Counted from the stretch's first letter, positions 24,452-36,552 are shown. The stretch: DNA of 64,000 nucleotides from Pycnopodia helianthoides (GCA_032158295.1 CM063243.1:11810931-11874930); one strand, 5' to 3'. Program-made: numbers and translations. The notes: generated by a model from the letters alone, not told the origin.

Positions 24452-27400
24452 TCATTGCCTGTGATACTTTGGCACAGGAAACACTGCCTGGGCATCGCCA
24501 TGGGAATTCCACACTTTGTACTCTGCCGTTACAAACTCTCTAGCTGTATAAACAGGAAAGGAAAAAAGCAGAAAAAGGGAACATCACAAAATCATTATTC
24601 CACTTTAAATCTTCTTCAAAGCAAGAGAACAAAATTGTCAAACAATGTACAAAAGTAGAGGCCACTTAATAATGACAGCAATTCTGTTCGCAAGTGTGAC
24701 GTTATTCCACTGTAAGCCCACTTCACACAATGATTAGCTGAATTCCATAGGAATAGTTCTTCTTGAAGATTTATGCAAGGAATACTTGAACTTGGCTTTT
24801 TCTTCAAAGACTAGAGGTCTTCTTCAAAGACTAAAGGTCTTCTCAGCATTAAAAGTTTCTGTCATTACAAATGCCTTTGAATGATGAAATAGGTGATTTT
24901 TTTGTAAAATTACGTACAAATGTATGCCAGCTTTGAAGCCTGAAGTAGCAGAAAAAACTTTGGGCATGTAGCAGATACACTCACATGTGATGCAATGACT
25001 TACCAAAAGTATAGTGTAATGTCGTATAAATGACACTCCTTGCACCAATTTAAGAATGATTTTGTGAGATGAACCAACCATAATTATAAACACCTTGAAA
25101 GGGAAACAAGGTGATGTGGCGGCGCATATGTGATGCGATCAAGCTAAATGAGTCTTTTGTCGACCCTTGTCAATTTTTGTTTTTTTATCTATTTGAAAGA
25201 AGTACAATCTCAGCTTTAAGGATATGAAAACCCAGTGTTGATACCACCTTTGGTTCAAAAGTTATGGAAGTCGAAACACCAAGAGATGTATAGAAATGTA
25301 GACCGCAGTCGACCTACTTTGGCCTGTTATTCAATAATGCATTTACCTTGATCGCATCACATATTGCTGCCAGACCATGCCAGAAACACCGGGGCAAGCC
25401 CAGAGCTGCCAACATATGCATCTTGCAAATCAGGGAGATTTTGTGCAACAATCAGGAAGATATTTAGAATTGTATTCAACATAATAGGGAAAAGGTTTCC
25501 ACAATCAGGGAGATTGTCAAACTTGTTCATCAGAACATGGACAGATTGGTTTAATTTTCAGGCAGCTCTGCAAGCACCTTCTCTTTCGGATAAGTTTAAC
25601 ATGTATAAAACAACACAACACAAGGGACCTAAAGTTTTACATCCCAATGCTATTGGCCCAATGACCAGGGCACTAATGTAAAGCGCATTGATACGTTATT
25701 GTGAAATGTGCTATATAAGAACTAGTTATTATTATTATTCAAAGGCCAAGCAATCATGGTGTAAGTGTCTTGCTTAAGGACACAAGTGTCAGGATGGGGA
25801 CTCGAACCCACACTCTGCTGATCACAGCACCCTTGACAGGTGCCACAACAAACTACTAGGAAATCTTTTAATCAGGAAATAAATGAGGATTTGTCAAATA
25901 TAAAAGATAAAAAGCTAAATTTTATACAAAAACAACACGTTAGTGATTGCCTTAAAACTCTTTTATCATCTCATGGTTACTCTCACAAGTCAGAGCTTTT
26001 TATAAAATTCTTAGTAAACGGAAGATTAAAATGCAACCAGAGGGGAGCACACTTAAAACGTAGACACTAATGACAGTGTAATCCTGAACAATCAAACTCA
26101 CCTAGTGACACTTTAGGCTTTGCACTCGGTTGAATCTGAATGGATCGTGGATCAATTTGACATCCCGTATATGTGTAGTCTGGTACCTTGAAGTATATCT
26201 GTGCATTATCAACAAAGTTCCACAGCATTGATTTGTATACAAAACAAGACATTTAGTTAACTGTCACTATTAGACACAAGATTTCAACCAATTAATCATA
26301 TGGCCTAGTATACTTTTATCATTGGCAGTCCTGAAAAATAAAGGGACGCCACTGCGGCCATGGTCTGCGTTGCCTGGTTGCCCTTTGGTGCCTTAAGGCA
26401 TCTTGTGCCTTTCAAAGGTTTGCAATAGACCTTTTTAAGAGTAATTCCAGTGAAAGGGCCCTTTGGGTTTAAAAATGAGAGAATGGCCTTTCTCTCTCAA
26501 AGGTGAAATTCCAGTTAGAAAAATGGCCTGATGCTGTATGGTTATTTTAAAGGTAGCAATCTTGCTTACAGTTAACTATAAAAATGTCATTGATGCTATT
26601 GTGTTTGAACGTTTCTTAATAACAAAAGTATTGTTTTCACAAAAAGTGGAACAAGTTTTTTAAGGGAGTTGTAAAAACAGTTGGAGCCACATTTCAAACA
26701 AAAAATATAAATTATCTGTAGATAATACTTTCAGTAAAGTGTGTATACAGCATAAATAGAGAACACCCTCAAGTGAACTTACTGATGCATATGCATTGAG
26801 GCCCACGCAAAATGGATCCTCGTACATTCCAGCAGCCTGCTTCCTCTCATTGTACTCCTCAAATTGCACCTTAGCTTGCAGGGTCGCCTCCAGGGTCTTC
26901 GAGGGAAACCTCTGGCCGAGGTTCCATCCCAATCGCCGTCTGTCTGTGGGTAGCACCACGTTACCAGAGCTCGGTGTGACGTTAATGTCAGAGATGATTC
27001 CTCTGTTGATGCGGTGAATCAAAATGGTCCGAGTTAAGACCACAGAGCGCTCTAAAGTATTACTTTATAAATCAATCAGTCATACACTTGGCTGAAATGT
27101 TTCTGAGCAACTTTACAGACTAGTTTTCTGAACATCTGAGACACTTTGTAATGTTGGTGGAGTTTTGGTTTTATGTTGGCCGTGCAGTCATACACTAATG
27201 AGTAAGAATCCTCCCTCACTTGCCTAAGTTCCTTCAAATTATAGAGTGGTGCCGTCGTTTTATTACCTCATCACCAAACTTCACCTGTCCTTTCAATTGC
27301 CCCATCCAAATAGTTAAATGTGGCACATAACTAAAAGATAAATGGATCGTGCCTTGCACTGGAGCAATCAGTATTGGGGAATTTGGGCCTCTGAGGATTT

Positions 27401-30400
27401 TTCACGAATCTCAAATCTTTCACTAGTCTTTCCAATTGTTAAAAGTGGCCAAGCAATATATGAAATGATTGAATGAATTTTACACTAATTTCCGTCAGTA
27501 AATCAAACAAAACTTTGACGCCTTCCAATCTTTGTTGGCAATTCTCACCTATTATAGAATGGCAGCTGTACCTCACAATACTCCATGGCATTCCTGACCT
27601 TAGAGTTCAGTTTGACCTTGACCAAGAGATTGACTTCCCTCTCCGTGCCCTTCATGTGGTAGGAGGCGGTGATGGGAGGAGTGGTGAAGGAGGCTGAGGA
27701 GGTGTAATACCCCAGGGTGAAGCTCTCCCTGGGTGGCATGAAGCGGAGACTTCGCTTGGGCATTTTGGGAGAAGTAGTTCCCGGCAAACCTTTTGTTGAA
27801 ACAAAACATGTTTGTAGAAAAAAAGTCTGAACAAAGTATCCTAACCAAAACTGTCATTGGTACTGTGGCTTGAATTGTAGGGTTTTGTAATAGAGCTTGC
27901 ATATAATAGCAGTGTTTTTCTCACAGAATCTTAGCAATGTAAATTATTGAATGAGACTGTTAGTTGCAACAAATCTTGAATCAGCAAAATAATAAAATAA
28001 AGGAGGATTTGTAAAACATGTAGATGTAGTACGTCTCAGATCATTCAAGCATGTATAGACCTTATGCATTGACGTCATCACGTCGCCATCTTAGTGGTAA
28101 AACGATGACGAAACAATGGAAAATGCACATCTTGTACGCGCGGCGCAGAGGACAAGCCAATGAGCAAATCTTCTTTTGACCTCTAGCCGAGGGCACCCTT
28201 CTCTATTAGAAAGACCCAGGGATCTAAAGAGGCAGTACAAATTTTTCCTCATGCCTCCATTATCGTCTTAGTCTCTTAGAGGACATGTTACTTGGACATT
28301 TCGTTCTAGTAGATATGCAATTATTAATGAGGTTCAAGGCTTTTCAAAGTTCATTTTTACCGCTAAGATAAAGACACAAATGTGTCATACTTTGTACCTG
28401 ATTCCAGGAGCCGTGTGTCACCACCCTGGACACAAGGGTGGACCATGAGATTATCCAAGGGTGGGGATTCATTTGGCACAGTCAATGATACAGTCACCTC
28501 TGGATTAACTCCCTCCAAATCTGCCTGTATGAGACCCAACCAAACAAATAACCGGGTTTGTGTATCTCTACATGAATCAACAGGATTTTGAAGGTGATCT
28601 TAATAATACTTAGTCTAATAATGTAGGCATTTGCAATGCACCAAATCAATCTATAAAGATCGTCAAGACGCAATAGAAAGCAGACAATGAAAAACAACTA
28701 ACAATGTCCAGCGAAAAGAAAGCACTAACAACAGGAGGGGGAAAACATACAAGAGCAAAGCTATCAACAATGAATAACAACAAAACGATGAATGCTATCT
28801 TGAAAATGTGAGTCTTGAGAGTAACTTTGAAACTTTGATTGACATAGAAAAATGCATCAACAAGCCCCCTGAATGCAGGGTCCACAATTTAGCTTCTTGA
28901 ATAGCATGTATTCAAGACAGTTACTTTAAGGAGAAAGAAGGGTTGGGTCAACTGAAAAGTAAAGAACAAACTTTTAAGAATTCCTAGTAAGTACATTATT
29001 TACAGGTGGAAAATGCCATCTGCTTTAATCATGTCAAGGTCATATTAGTCAGGTTCCCCGTGTCTGTACACCAGCGATTCACATACAAACAAAAAGGAAC
29101 AGACTTTGACTATTTTTTACTCTTGTAAACATTTGTACTGAAACATGGCTGCATGATAAGAATCTAATGATATTTGGTTGAAAATTTTTAAAAAGACACT
29201 ACCAGCTTCCTTTGCATTGAGCGTTCAGTTCAAGCTGAACTTTTACCTTGCATGATATTGTTCCATATACGCTGCACACGTCCTCCATGTTATTGCTGTT
29301 GTACAACACTGCCCTCACTTGTTCGGCAATGGAGAATTGTAAAACTGCTTTGCCCTTGGTCAGGATTGGTCGCCAGGCTGCTTGCTATTGATGACCAATG
29401 AAGAAATCAGTCAGTAACAATCAATTATCCCATTATAAAGTTTCTACAAATACATTTTGTTCAACAACAAAAAACTCCATTGAACTATCTCACAGTTTCT
29501 GAAACAAAAGGTGACATAAATTTCCCCGATTGTTTGTTTGAATGTAATGATCAGTCACTTCTATAACAAAGGAACTAATGTTGGTCATCCTTGCAAAGTT
29601 CTACAAATTGGACAACAACTGACATTCCTTGAGTATTGAACAAGCGAGTTTTTTTTGAGATTTGAACTAACCCTTTAATAGTGAAGCCACCCACCGTTCT
29701 GTCCCTTCGATTTCTATTTCTATTTCTATGCTGTTACTCGTTAAAAGCCGGTTCAGAAACTTAACAAGGATCTTGTGGCGTGTCATGGCCGAGCGGATAA
29801 GACACCGGACTCAAGCTCTGGTGTTTCTGTTCAGCAGAGTGTTGGTTTTTCTGATTGTGTTTTTGTCTTCAGAAAATCAGCAAGATTCTTACTAAATAGC
29901 TTATACCATCCTCGACCCAATCTGGGATCATCAAACAAACTACCGTTTAACATTCCTAGGTCTCAATCTTCATCAGGTGATAGAAGCTAAATGTGCACCA
30001 AAGCTATGGAATGATCTCCCCTATCAACTTTGTACACTCGACTCCTTACAGATCTTCAAAAGCCAGCTTAAGACTCATCTCTTAGAATCTGCTTACATTT
30101 AGTCCATTGCACTTGTCATCTCCACATTGGCGTGTCGTGGCCTAGCGGATAAGAACACCGGCCTCAAGCTCTGGTATTTTCTGATCAGCAGAGTGTGGGT
30201 TTGAGTCTCGGTCAAGACACTTGTGTCCTTAAGTAAGACACTTAACCATTTTTGCTGCGTCCTTCGGATGGGACAAAAAGCACGTAAAAGAACCCAGTGC
30301 ACTTATCGAAAAGAGAAGGGGTTCGCCCCGGTGTTCCTGGTTTGATTGGCAGCATATTGTAAACCATTACGTGGTGCTATGTAAAGGAATAGGTCTAATA

Positions 30401-33400
30401 CTTAAAAACGTAGCTCCACAATACCTTGCAGAAAAATACTGAATGTTGAAGCGTCACTGAGTGACGGATACGAGCACTATAATATAAGAAGCCACTATTA
30501 TTATTATTATTTCATTACCTTAGTGTGTGTGGATACAAGCTGTGTAGAGTGTTTGTTCTGTAACACCTCTCTGACAGTGACTGGGTTGATGTCAATCAAG
30601 GTTCCAAATGGGGCTGCCTGACACATGTATGATAACAGCTCCAAGAGCTTGGGATGTGACTGTAAACAAGAATCCCATGTTGAGAAGACATGAAAGGAAG
30701 TTTCAGTTCCAGTTTTAGATGTGGGAGGAAAACCCCAGTGAGTTATTCCAAGGAAAACCCACAGAATCAGGTAGGGACCGAAAACCCAATCCACGTAGTG
30801 CGGGATTTGAACCGGGGTCCAAGAGGTGGAAGGTGAGGGAACAACCAAAGATTAAAGAACACCACAGCAGCAAGAACTGGAGCTCCATCTATTGTTGGAA
30901 TGTGCAATACACATGACCCCCATTTCAGCAAGCTAACGTTTTGTTTATCATTGATAGCAATGGTCATTGTCTGCACCGATCTATTGTTGCATCAAAAGAG
31001 TTGCTTGCTGAAATGGCATCATAAAGTAGATAAGGTGATCAATCTTGGAGTACTGCGGGTCAACAAGTGGTTCTGCTTCATTACTCACCGTGGCGAAATC
31101 TCTGGGTAAAGGTCCCATGAAGTCAGCCATAGCCCCCAGCAGAGAGAACCCCAGGGAGATGCCGAGTCTGGATTCGTAACACAGAGGAAGAATGTTCAAT
31201 AATCAATTCTGTGTTTTGCGTTTGTTAATATTAAGTTAAAGGAGATCAGCTATTTTTCAGTTCTAACAGGTTGTTGTTTATTTCTTAATTCTGATTTTGA
31301 ATTAAGAGGGATTCTCGGAAAAAGCAAAGTTAATCACTATACTAGCCAAGAATCCCATGTTGAGAAGACAAGGAAGGAATTTTTAGTTCCAGTTTTAGAT
31401 GTGGGAGGAAAACCCCAGAGAATTATTCCAGGGAAAACCCACGTAATCAGGTAGGGACCGAAAACCCAATTCTCGTAGTGCCTCCCCCCAGCGAGATTCG
31501 AACTGGGGTCCTAGAGGTGGAAGGTGAGGAAAGATACCCCTATGCCAACCCAACCGCCCGTTCTTGTGTACAACTGCAAACAATAAACTTACATATTGAT
31601 TAGAGGTGGCCTTGGTTCACATCCTTGCTCCACTAGAGGCAAACAGCAAAAAATGAGACCAAACTGCAAAGAAAATTTAGTAGCGAACAAGCACTTTAAA
31701 CAGTTGAAAGATTTTTCATAACAAAAAAAATTGCCTGAAAAGAAGAACTGAAAACTAAGTTTAAGTAGCCTTTTAAGAAAATATCATCCCCTTCAAGTTT
31801 TGACCTAGATCTGCCGCGTGTATAATTTTACTTAAGGCTGTGGTTTGCAGTTGACATCTTTTACCTTTTCAATGATAACCACCGGCCAGAGTTTGCCCCA
31901 GGGACCTTGAGCTCGAAGACAGGCTTCTGGAACTGTTTCTCACATGTGTCTCTTGCCTCTACATACTGAAATAAACACAAGGTTTGAAAATAAAGTTAAC
32001 ATTGTTGCTACTTTGGAGATCCAATACGATACTGAACTTAATGGATATCATTTTCATTATTGTGTTGATTTGTTTAAGAGGTAAAAATTTGAAGGAACTA
32101 TGGCTGTAGAGTTATGAGCAGAGTAGTGTATAACATTATAGTCTGGGACCATAAAAATGATAACACCGGTTATAACAATAGGCAGGCACTTTTAAACCCA
32201 ATGTATCAAAGTGCTTTACACTATCACTACCTCTGTTCATTTGGTCTTAAGCATTCCTGAAACCATCTCAATTCCCTTTGGAGTATGCAGCACCGGCAGC
32301 CTAAATGGACGCACAGGTTGCTAATCATTATCGCCAACAATCTCAACCCTCACAGGTCCCCTATTTTTCCATGGTGATAACAAATAAAAGCAACTATAGC
32401 TAAATTTCTTGCCCAAGGACACAAGTGTCAGGACCGAGACTGGAACCAACACTAGCCATCAGAATGCGAGTTCAATACGGTAGACCGCTTAGTCTTGACA
32501 CACCTTCATGCGATGGTATCAACTAAAGCAAGGGAGCCGAAAGAGCTACCCTAGTCATATTCTCAAGCAATGTGGGCCCAATTTTATGGTTCTGCTTACC
32601 GCTGAACTATGCGCTTACTATCACCATTCTCTGCTAGCTGTGTAAGGGAAGAATGGCTAGTAGCGTGAACTACGCACATGCACAAGGAATCCCCTGCTAA
32701 CCCGTGAAATACGCTTGACGTAGCGCGGATTTCCCTGCTTCCATAAGCGCTGATTCTTTGCTTACGGTAAGCAGAGCCATGAAATTGGGCCGTGGTAACA
32801 TCTGGAACTTCCCTAGCTGAGGAGAAGCATTTGAGCACATACTGTTACCTTTGTACTTGGATGTTTGAGTCCCAGCTCCTCCAATGTGGCATCGTACAAG
32901 AGATTCTCAGGTGGGACGGGGACATGGTCTTTAGTACCAGTGAAGACCAATGCTCTCTTCTCTACTGTTGGATATTTCCTGTACATCAAACCAAAACGAC
33001 GAAAGAAAAGTAAAAGCCAAACTACCAATGAAAAAGAACAAAATTTGCTACCGTAAGAAAGTTTTGCTTTGCACGCTAACAATTATCAGCAAAAAAAACA
33101 ACAACAACAAACATTACCTGTAGAACAGATCTACTATCAGAATTTATTATGTCATTACATCTCTAAAAACATATTGTAATAATAGTAATTATTTGGGAGG
33201 CTAATCATCCTTACTACCAGCCGAGAAGCTGAATTGCAAAGGCTGCGTATACAATATGTCGAGCGGCCATTAATTTAAAAAAAGGCCCTCCTCCCTTTTT
33301 TCAAAAAGGCAGGGCGCTAAACATGTTTTAAAATATTATTTATACTCACTCAGGAGGTAACTTTGCCACGCAATGATATACTTACTTGATAAAGATAATG

Positions 33401-33453
33401 CCTTCTGGTCCAGTTCCTGGTAGTGGTAATACCCACACAGCCCTGATGCTCAT
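24452..33453 (-). CDS. AP5M1: AP-5 complex subunit mu-1 (12 coding exons)
   Basis: This is the medium subunit of the AP-5 adaptor, which sorts cargo at late endosomes and lysosomes. Minus-strand exons: 33386-33453, 32849-32978, 31865-31965, 31593-31663, 31089-31167, 30519-30659, 29247-29384, 28398-28524, 27549-27789, 26783-27002, 26102-26198 and 24452-24543. All introns are GT-AG and all phases join, giving about 501 aa (human about 490). Diagnostic stretches are KYPTVEKRALVF near residue 23, LWPVV, PLVEQGCEPRPPLIN, QAAPFGTLID, then the mu-homology domain from about residue 200 (FMPPRESFTLGYY, VQLPFYNR, LGWNLGQRFP, YTYTGCQIDPRSIQ) and the near-terminal YKVWNS. Exon 3 is one base short: at 31896-31899 a run of four C (G on the coding strand) should be five to keep LWPVVIIEK in frame. 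The exon would then be 102 nt and in phase. Assembly error is the simplest explanation. Confidence 0.93.
25125..25364. mobile_element. short TIR element (TATGTGATGCGATCAAG ends)
   Basis: About 240 bp with inverted ends CATATGTGATGCGATCAAG and its complement, sitting in the last intron of AP5M1. A closely similar copy lies in opposite orientation at 43789-44028. No coding capacity, so a MITE-like non-autonomous element. Confidence 0.75.
25401..25545. repeat. interspersed repeat, second copy
   Basis: Shares the ordered blocks GAGCTGCCAA, TTTGCATCTTGC-like, AGATATTTAGAATT and ATTCAACATAATA with 9021-9125. It lies in the AP5M1 intron between exons 11 and 12. Confidence 0.45.
25725..25855 (-). 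repeat. tRNA-derived SINE fragment
   Basis: Contains the reverse complement of the SINE head seen in full at 30128-30511: AGTGTCTTGCTTAAGGACAC, then CGAACCCACACTCTGCTGAT. A TTATTATTATTATT tract lies at its left edge. Confidence 0.65.
29782..29855 (+). repeat. tRNA-Leu-like SINE head fragment
   Basis: GTGTCATGGCCGAGCGGATA, then CCGGACTCAAGCTCTGG and CAGCAGAGTGTTGG match the first part of the SINE at 30128. It is cut off where a retrotransposon remnant begins. Confidence 0.7.
29868..30102 (+). pseudogene. 3' remnant of a non-LTR retrotransposon ORF
   Basis: The plus strand encodes the typical C-terminal end of a LINE reverse transcriptase: LPFNIPRSQSSSGDRS in one frame, then, after a frame change near 29985-29992, KCAPKLWNDLPYQL, SLQIFKSQLKTHLLE and a stop at 30100-30102. 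The pattern 'APKLWN-LP ... FKS-LKTHL' is characteristic of Jockey/CR1-like elements. Only this tail remains. It lies in an AP5M1 intron in antisense orientation to the gene. Confidence 0.75.
30128..30511 (+). mobile_element. full-length tRNA-Leu-derived SINE
   Basis: The head GTGTCGTGGCCTAGCGGATA, the anticodon region CCGGCCTCAAGCTCTGG with a CAA anticodon-like triplet, the long variable arm and a B box (GGTTTGAGTC) match a tRNA-Leu ancestor. The body has AGAACCCAGTGCACTTATCG and GGTTCGCCCCGGTGTTCC. The tail is a TTATTATTATT tract ending at about 30511. The tail stops only about 6 bases short of the AP5M1 exon-6 splice donor at 30517-30518. Confidence 0.85.
30665..30850. repeat. interspersed repeat (GGGAGGAAAACCCCAG family), copy 1
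   Basis: Shares AGAATCCCATGTTGAGAAGA, GTTTTAGATGTGGGAGGAAA, CAGGTAGGGACCGAAAACCC and GAACCGGGGTCC with 31345-31562 and, more distantly, 51440-51662. Carries a B-box-like ATTTGAACCGG. It lies in an AP5M1 intron. Confidence 0.7.
31345..31562. repeat. interspersed repeat (GGGAGGAAAACCCCAG family), copy 2
   Basis: Same order of blocks as copy 1, adding GAGATTCGAACTGGGGTCC and CCAACCCAACCGCCC. It lies between AP5M1 exons 4 and 5, so exon 5 (31089-31167) sits between two direct copies of the repeat. Confidence 0.7.
31896..31899 (-). other. AP5M1: one-base frame break in AP5M1 exon 3
   Basis: Upstream of this G-run (coding strand) the frame reads YVEARDTCEKQF. Downstream the conserved GKLWPVVIIEK lies in another frame. 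Adding one base restores both the frame and an exon length divisible by three, which the flanking phase-0 introns require. Confidence 0.8.
32160..32512 (-). repeat. degenerate SINE remnant
   Basis: Contains the reverse-complement SINE motifs TTGCCCAAGGACACAAGTGT and CCAACACTAGCCATCAGAATG, plus AAGTGCTTTACA, but is diverged and lacks a clean head. Confidence 0.4.
32574..32792. mobile_element. foldback MITE with GGCCCAATTT ends
   Basis: Begins GGGCCCAATTTTATGGTTCT and ends AGAGCCATGAAATTGGGCC. The arms extend through GCTTACCG / CGGTAAGC, giving terminal inverted repeats of about 30 bp. It lies in AP5M1 intron 2, near exon 2. Confidence 0.7.
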
Positions 33454-36400
33454 ACTGATCTTGTCAACTCATTGATAAATGTCAATTGCAGATCTTCTTA
33501 ATAGAAATTAGAATTAAATGGCATCTCCTGTGAAAATGCTAAAATACAAACATGATTATTAATTGGACTAAAATAACAAATTACGGATAGTGAGTCGGGC
33601 TTGTCTACCTCCATGTTTAGACCAGCTGTCTTGAGATTGAGAGTTCAGCTGTTCAAGACTACTTAGGCATGTTAGGTGATAGCTTGGTGTAGACTGTAGT
33701 CCTTGCTCTATGATGGTGAGTATGCATTGAGGAAACATTTCTTCCTACAGAGATGTTGTGAGACCAGCACAGACAGAATCGTTCTAATAAAAAAACACTG
33801 TATTAAACAGCGTTTTTTTTACAGCATTAATCAGTGAAAAAGAGGTTTGATGGACCTCCACAGTTAGTCATTCACATTTAAAGGGAGATTTTTAGCATCC
33901 ATGTCAACATTTTAATAATACTTGTTAAAATGTGGAGGGGGGTACGTGAGCAGCATGATCACAGTAGTGAATGGATACCGGATATAGCAGTAGTTTTACT
34001 TTTACAGTTTTAGTTTTAGTTATCAAAGAGGCTGGTTTTAAAAAGCAATGGATTAAAAAAGATCCTGAATCGGTAAAAAAAAATCAAAGAAAATGGCGTT
34101 TTCTAACAACCATCACCACCACCCGAATATCCTCATGATTACTCATTACTGTACCATTTCAACCTTCTTGCCTACCTTTATTTAGTGGGTTATTTTTCAT
34201 CAGCCGACATCGCTCAGAAAGTTTATTTTCATCACACAGCTGATTGGCGAGCACGCCCTCTTGAGGTTGAATTGATAAGACTGTGCAATTAATCACGTAG
34301 ACTAGACACCATGCATAGCTAAACACCGTACTAAACGTGACATCCCACCTCTGCTTTTTGACTGTGACCCCTATTTCTACCTCCATGCTGTGACTGAGGG
34401 CAAGAAATCAGGCTGATGAACAAGGTCGACAAGGAAGTGGCATTACCCCCGTTAGTTTCTGGGTATGGTGAAACAAAGCGTTGAGGAAGGTTCTCACATG
34501 ATCTAGGCCTAGGGTTTCATTGTTGTGGTTCCTAGTTTTTTAATTCTTGATGAAGTGGACGTAAATGGGGTAAGCTTGCTGGGAACGACTCGAGCGTCAC
34601 AGTGTAACTAGTATAAACTAGTACTTAGTAGTTAGTGTAGGTAAAGTTATTATTTTAATATTAATAAAAGACGAGTCTAGAGCAAAGTTTCCTTCCTCAA
34701 GTGAGACCAAAGACACTACGCTTCTTCTCATTCAATCTCATGAAACAACCTTCACAGTCTTAGACTAGAGCAAGGCTCCCCCATCGGCGGCAGCGGACTT
34801 TTTCGGTGGGGGGGGGCATTACTTTTAAGTGGGGGGGGGGGGCAGGGGGGTCTGTCAGTGGTGGGGGTCATGCTTTTTTGGGGAGGGGGACGCTGCAGGG
34901 GGCCACCATCCTCTTATATTCTTGGCATTTTGTGGCCGCGGTAGTGATCCCGATCGTACAGAGCTTTTTAAGGGGACAGGTGGGGGAAAAAATCTTTTAT
35001 TCAGACGAATATTTTTTTTCATTCGAGCAAAGGTTTTTTCAGATTTTTTGTTCACCTATATGTTTGCGATTGTTTACCACATTAGATTATACAAACACGC
35101 ATTTTCCTCTTTTTTCCCTTTTCTTTTTCTTTTTACTATCGCAATTTCTTTTCCGGGGGGGGGGGGGGGGCACTTGAAATTTGTTGGGGAGCACGTTCCC
35201 CCCCGGGCCCTTGGCTATGCTGCTGCCATCCGGTCCGCCTCCCATCCCACCACGGTATATTTTGTATATTTTATAAACTGTTAGCACTTATAACTTAGCA
35301 ATTGTTCTCTAGCTTGTTGGCTAGTCCCATCCAATAAAGCTAATAATATAGTTAAAGGCAATGTTGCTCTAGGGGCTAGTCCTTAAATTTACATCTTTGT
35401 TTTGGCAGCCTGACAAAGGACTGCCAATTATCAATGAGTGAGTGAGGGCCATACTGACTCACTGATAGTGACATGTACAGTTGGGGGGAGGGGGCAGGAG
35501 TTTCAAAGTAATCAACAAATTTATGATCATTTTCAGAGACTTCTGCCATTCACACATAACTTGCCAAATGCTTCCAGGTTATTTCTGTTGCTGCAGGAAG
35601 TTAATAATTGTTAAAGTATGTAGACCTAAAATAAGGATATGAACAGCTGTGATAACCTTCCTCCCCAACGCTCGGGTGATGCCATGGAGGCAGGACGGTA
35701 ACATCCTAAGAGGAGGAGCATTACCATCTTTGCAGTTTGAACGAGAATAGATGTTTGAAATGTGACACGTGTCATGAGTCATGAGTTCACATTTAAACTT
35801 CCAGGTTTACTTTCATTCCTGTGTAAACCTCCTTGCAACCGCATCAATAATAATAATAGTATATATGGATTTATAAAGCGCACATTCTAAAATATATTAC
35901 TCATGGCGCTAGCAAGAATACTGACTGCCTTTTCAGCTGGGATCACACAAAAGTGCTGCATTCGTTCAAGGTGGTTGCTGGGTGTTGGTAAAAGTCTTGT
36001 CGGAGTAGCCAGGGATTTATCTTTCATAGTCCGAGAGTATTCATTTCAATCAAGACGTAGTCATGAGTTCCATGTAAACTTGCTGGTTTACTTTCATTCC
36101 TGTGTAAACCTCTTTGCAAACGCATCAACTTAGCAAGAATACTGAATGCCATTTTCAGGTACCAAATCACACAAAAGTGTTACATTAGTTCAAGGCGGTT
36201 GCTGGGTGTTGGTAAAAGTCTTGTCGGAGGGGTAGCCAGGGATTTATCTTTCATAGTCCAAGAGTATTCATTTCAATCAAGACCAGATTCAGCCTTTAAC
36301 TTTTACCAAATGCTTGGGTGCGTGCAACTTGACCAGCCAAACTTATTTATTATCACAGAATTTTGTTTCCCCCCCCTCCCACCCAATGGCAAAGCAAAAA

Positions 36401-36552
36401 GTGAAGATGTGTGTTACTACTTGGGTTTATTGTAGATATTCAGTTCCTTACCAGGAAGTTGTAAAAACAGGCTGGCAGTAGAACATTTCAACCACAGACA
36501 CTTAACCATTTTGCATTTCCTTTTTTTTCTCTCAGAAATTAGGCAGTTCATA
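33454..36552. promoter_or_regulatory. divergent AP5M1-SELENON intergenic region
   Basis: AP5M1 (minus) and SELENON (plus) start head to head, 3.1 kb apart. A good plus-strand acceptor (TTTTTTTTCTCTCAG) ends at 36535, 17 bases before the SELENON ATG, so SELENON probably has an upstream non-coding exon here. A minus-strand donor (AAATAAAG then GTAGGC) near 34174 may close an AP5M1 5' UTR exon. No TATA box or initiator can be assigned with confidence. Long G/C homopolymers occur at 34806-34855 and 35155-35200. Confidence 0.35.
35778..36290. repeat. direct duplication upstream of SELENON
   Basis: Copy 1 (35778-36059) and copy 2 (36060-36290) share TTTACTTTCATTCCTGTGTA, AGCAAGAATACTGA, GTTGCTGGGTGTTGGTAAAA and CCAGGGATTTATCTTTCATA in the same order. 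Copy 1 carries an extra segment at about 35846-35905 (AATAATAATA, TATAAAGCGCACATTC) resembling a SINE tail, so it was probably inserted after or during the duplication. Confidence 0.8.

Noticed and set aside
25364..25681. 105-codon plus-strand frame in the AP5M1 intron
   Set aside because: It overlaps the ends of two dispersed repeats and shows no protein family.
34806..35287. Open frames in the G-rich stretch upstream of SELENON
   Set aside because: Glycine and proline runs from G/C homopolymers in both orientations. No conserved motif.
36511..36552. Upstream in-frame ATG adding 14 residues to SELENON
   Set aside because: A pyrimidine-rich acceptor ending at 36535 lies between it and the ATG at 36553, so the upstream ATG is probably intronic.
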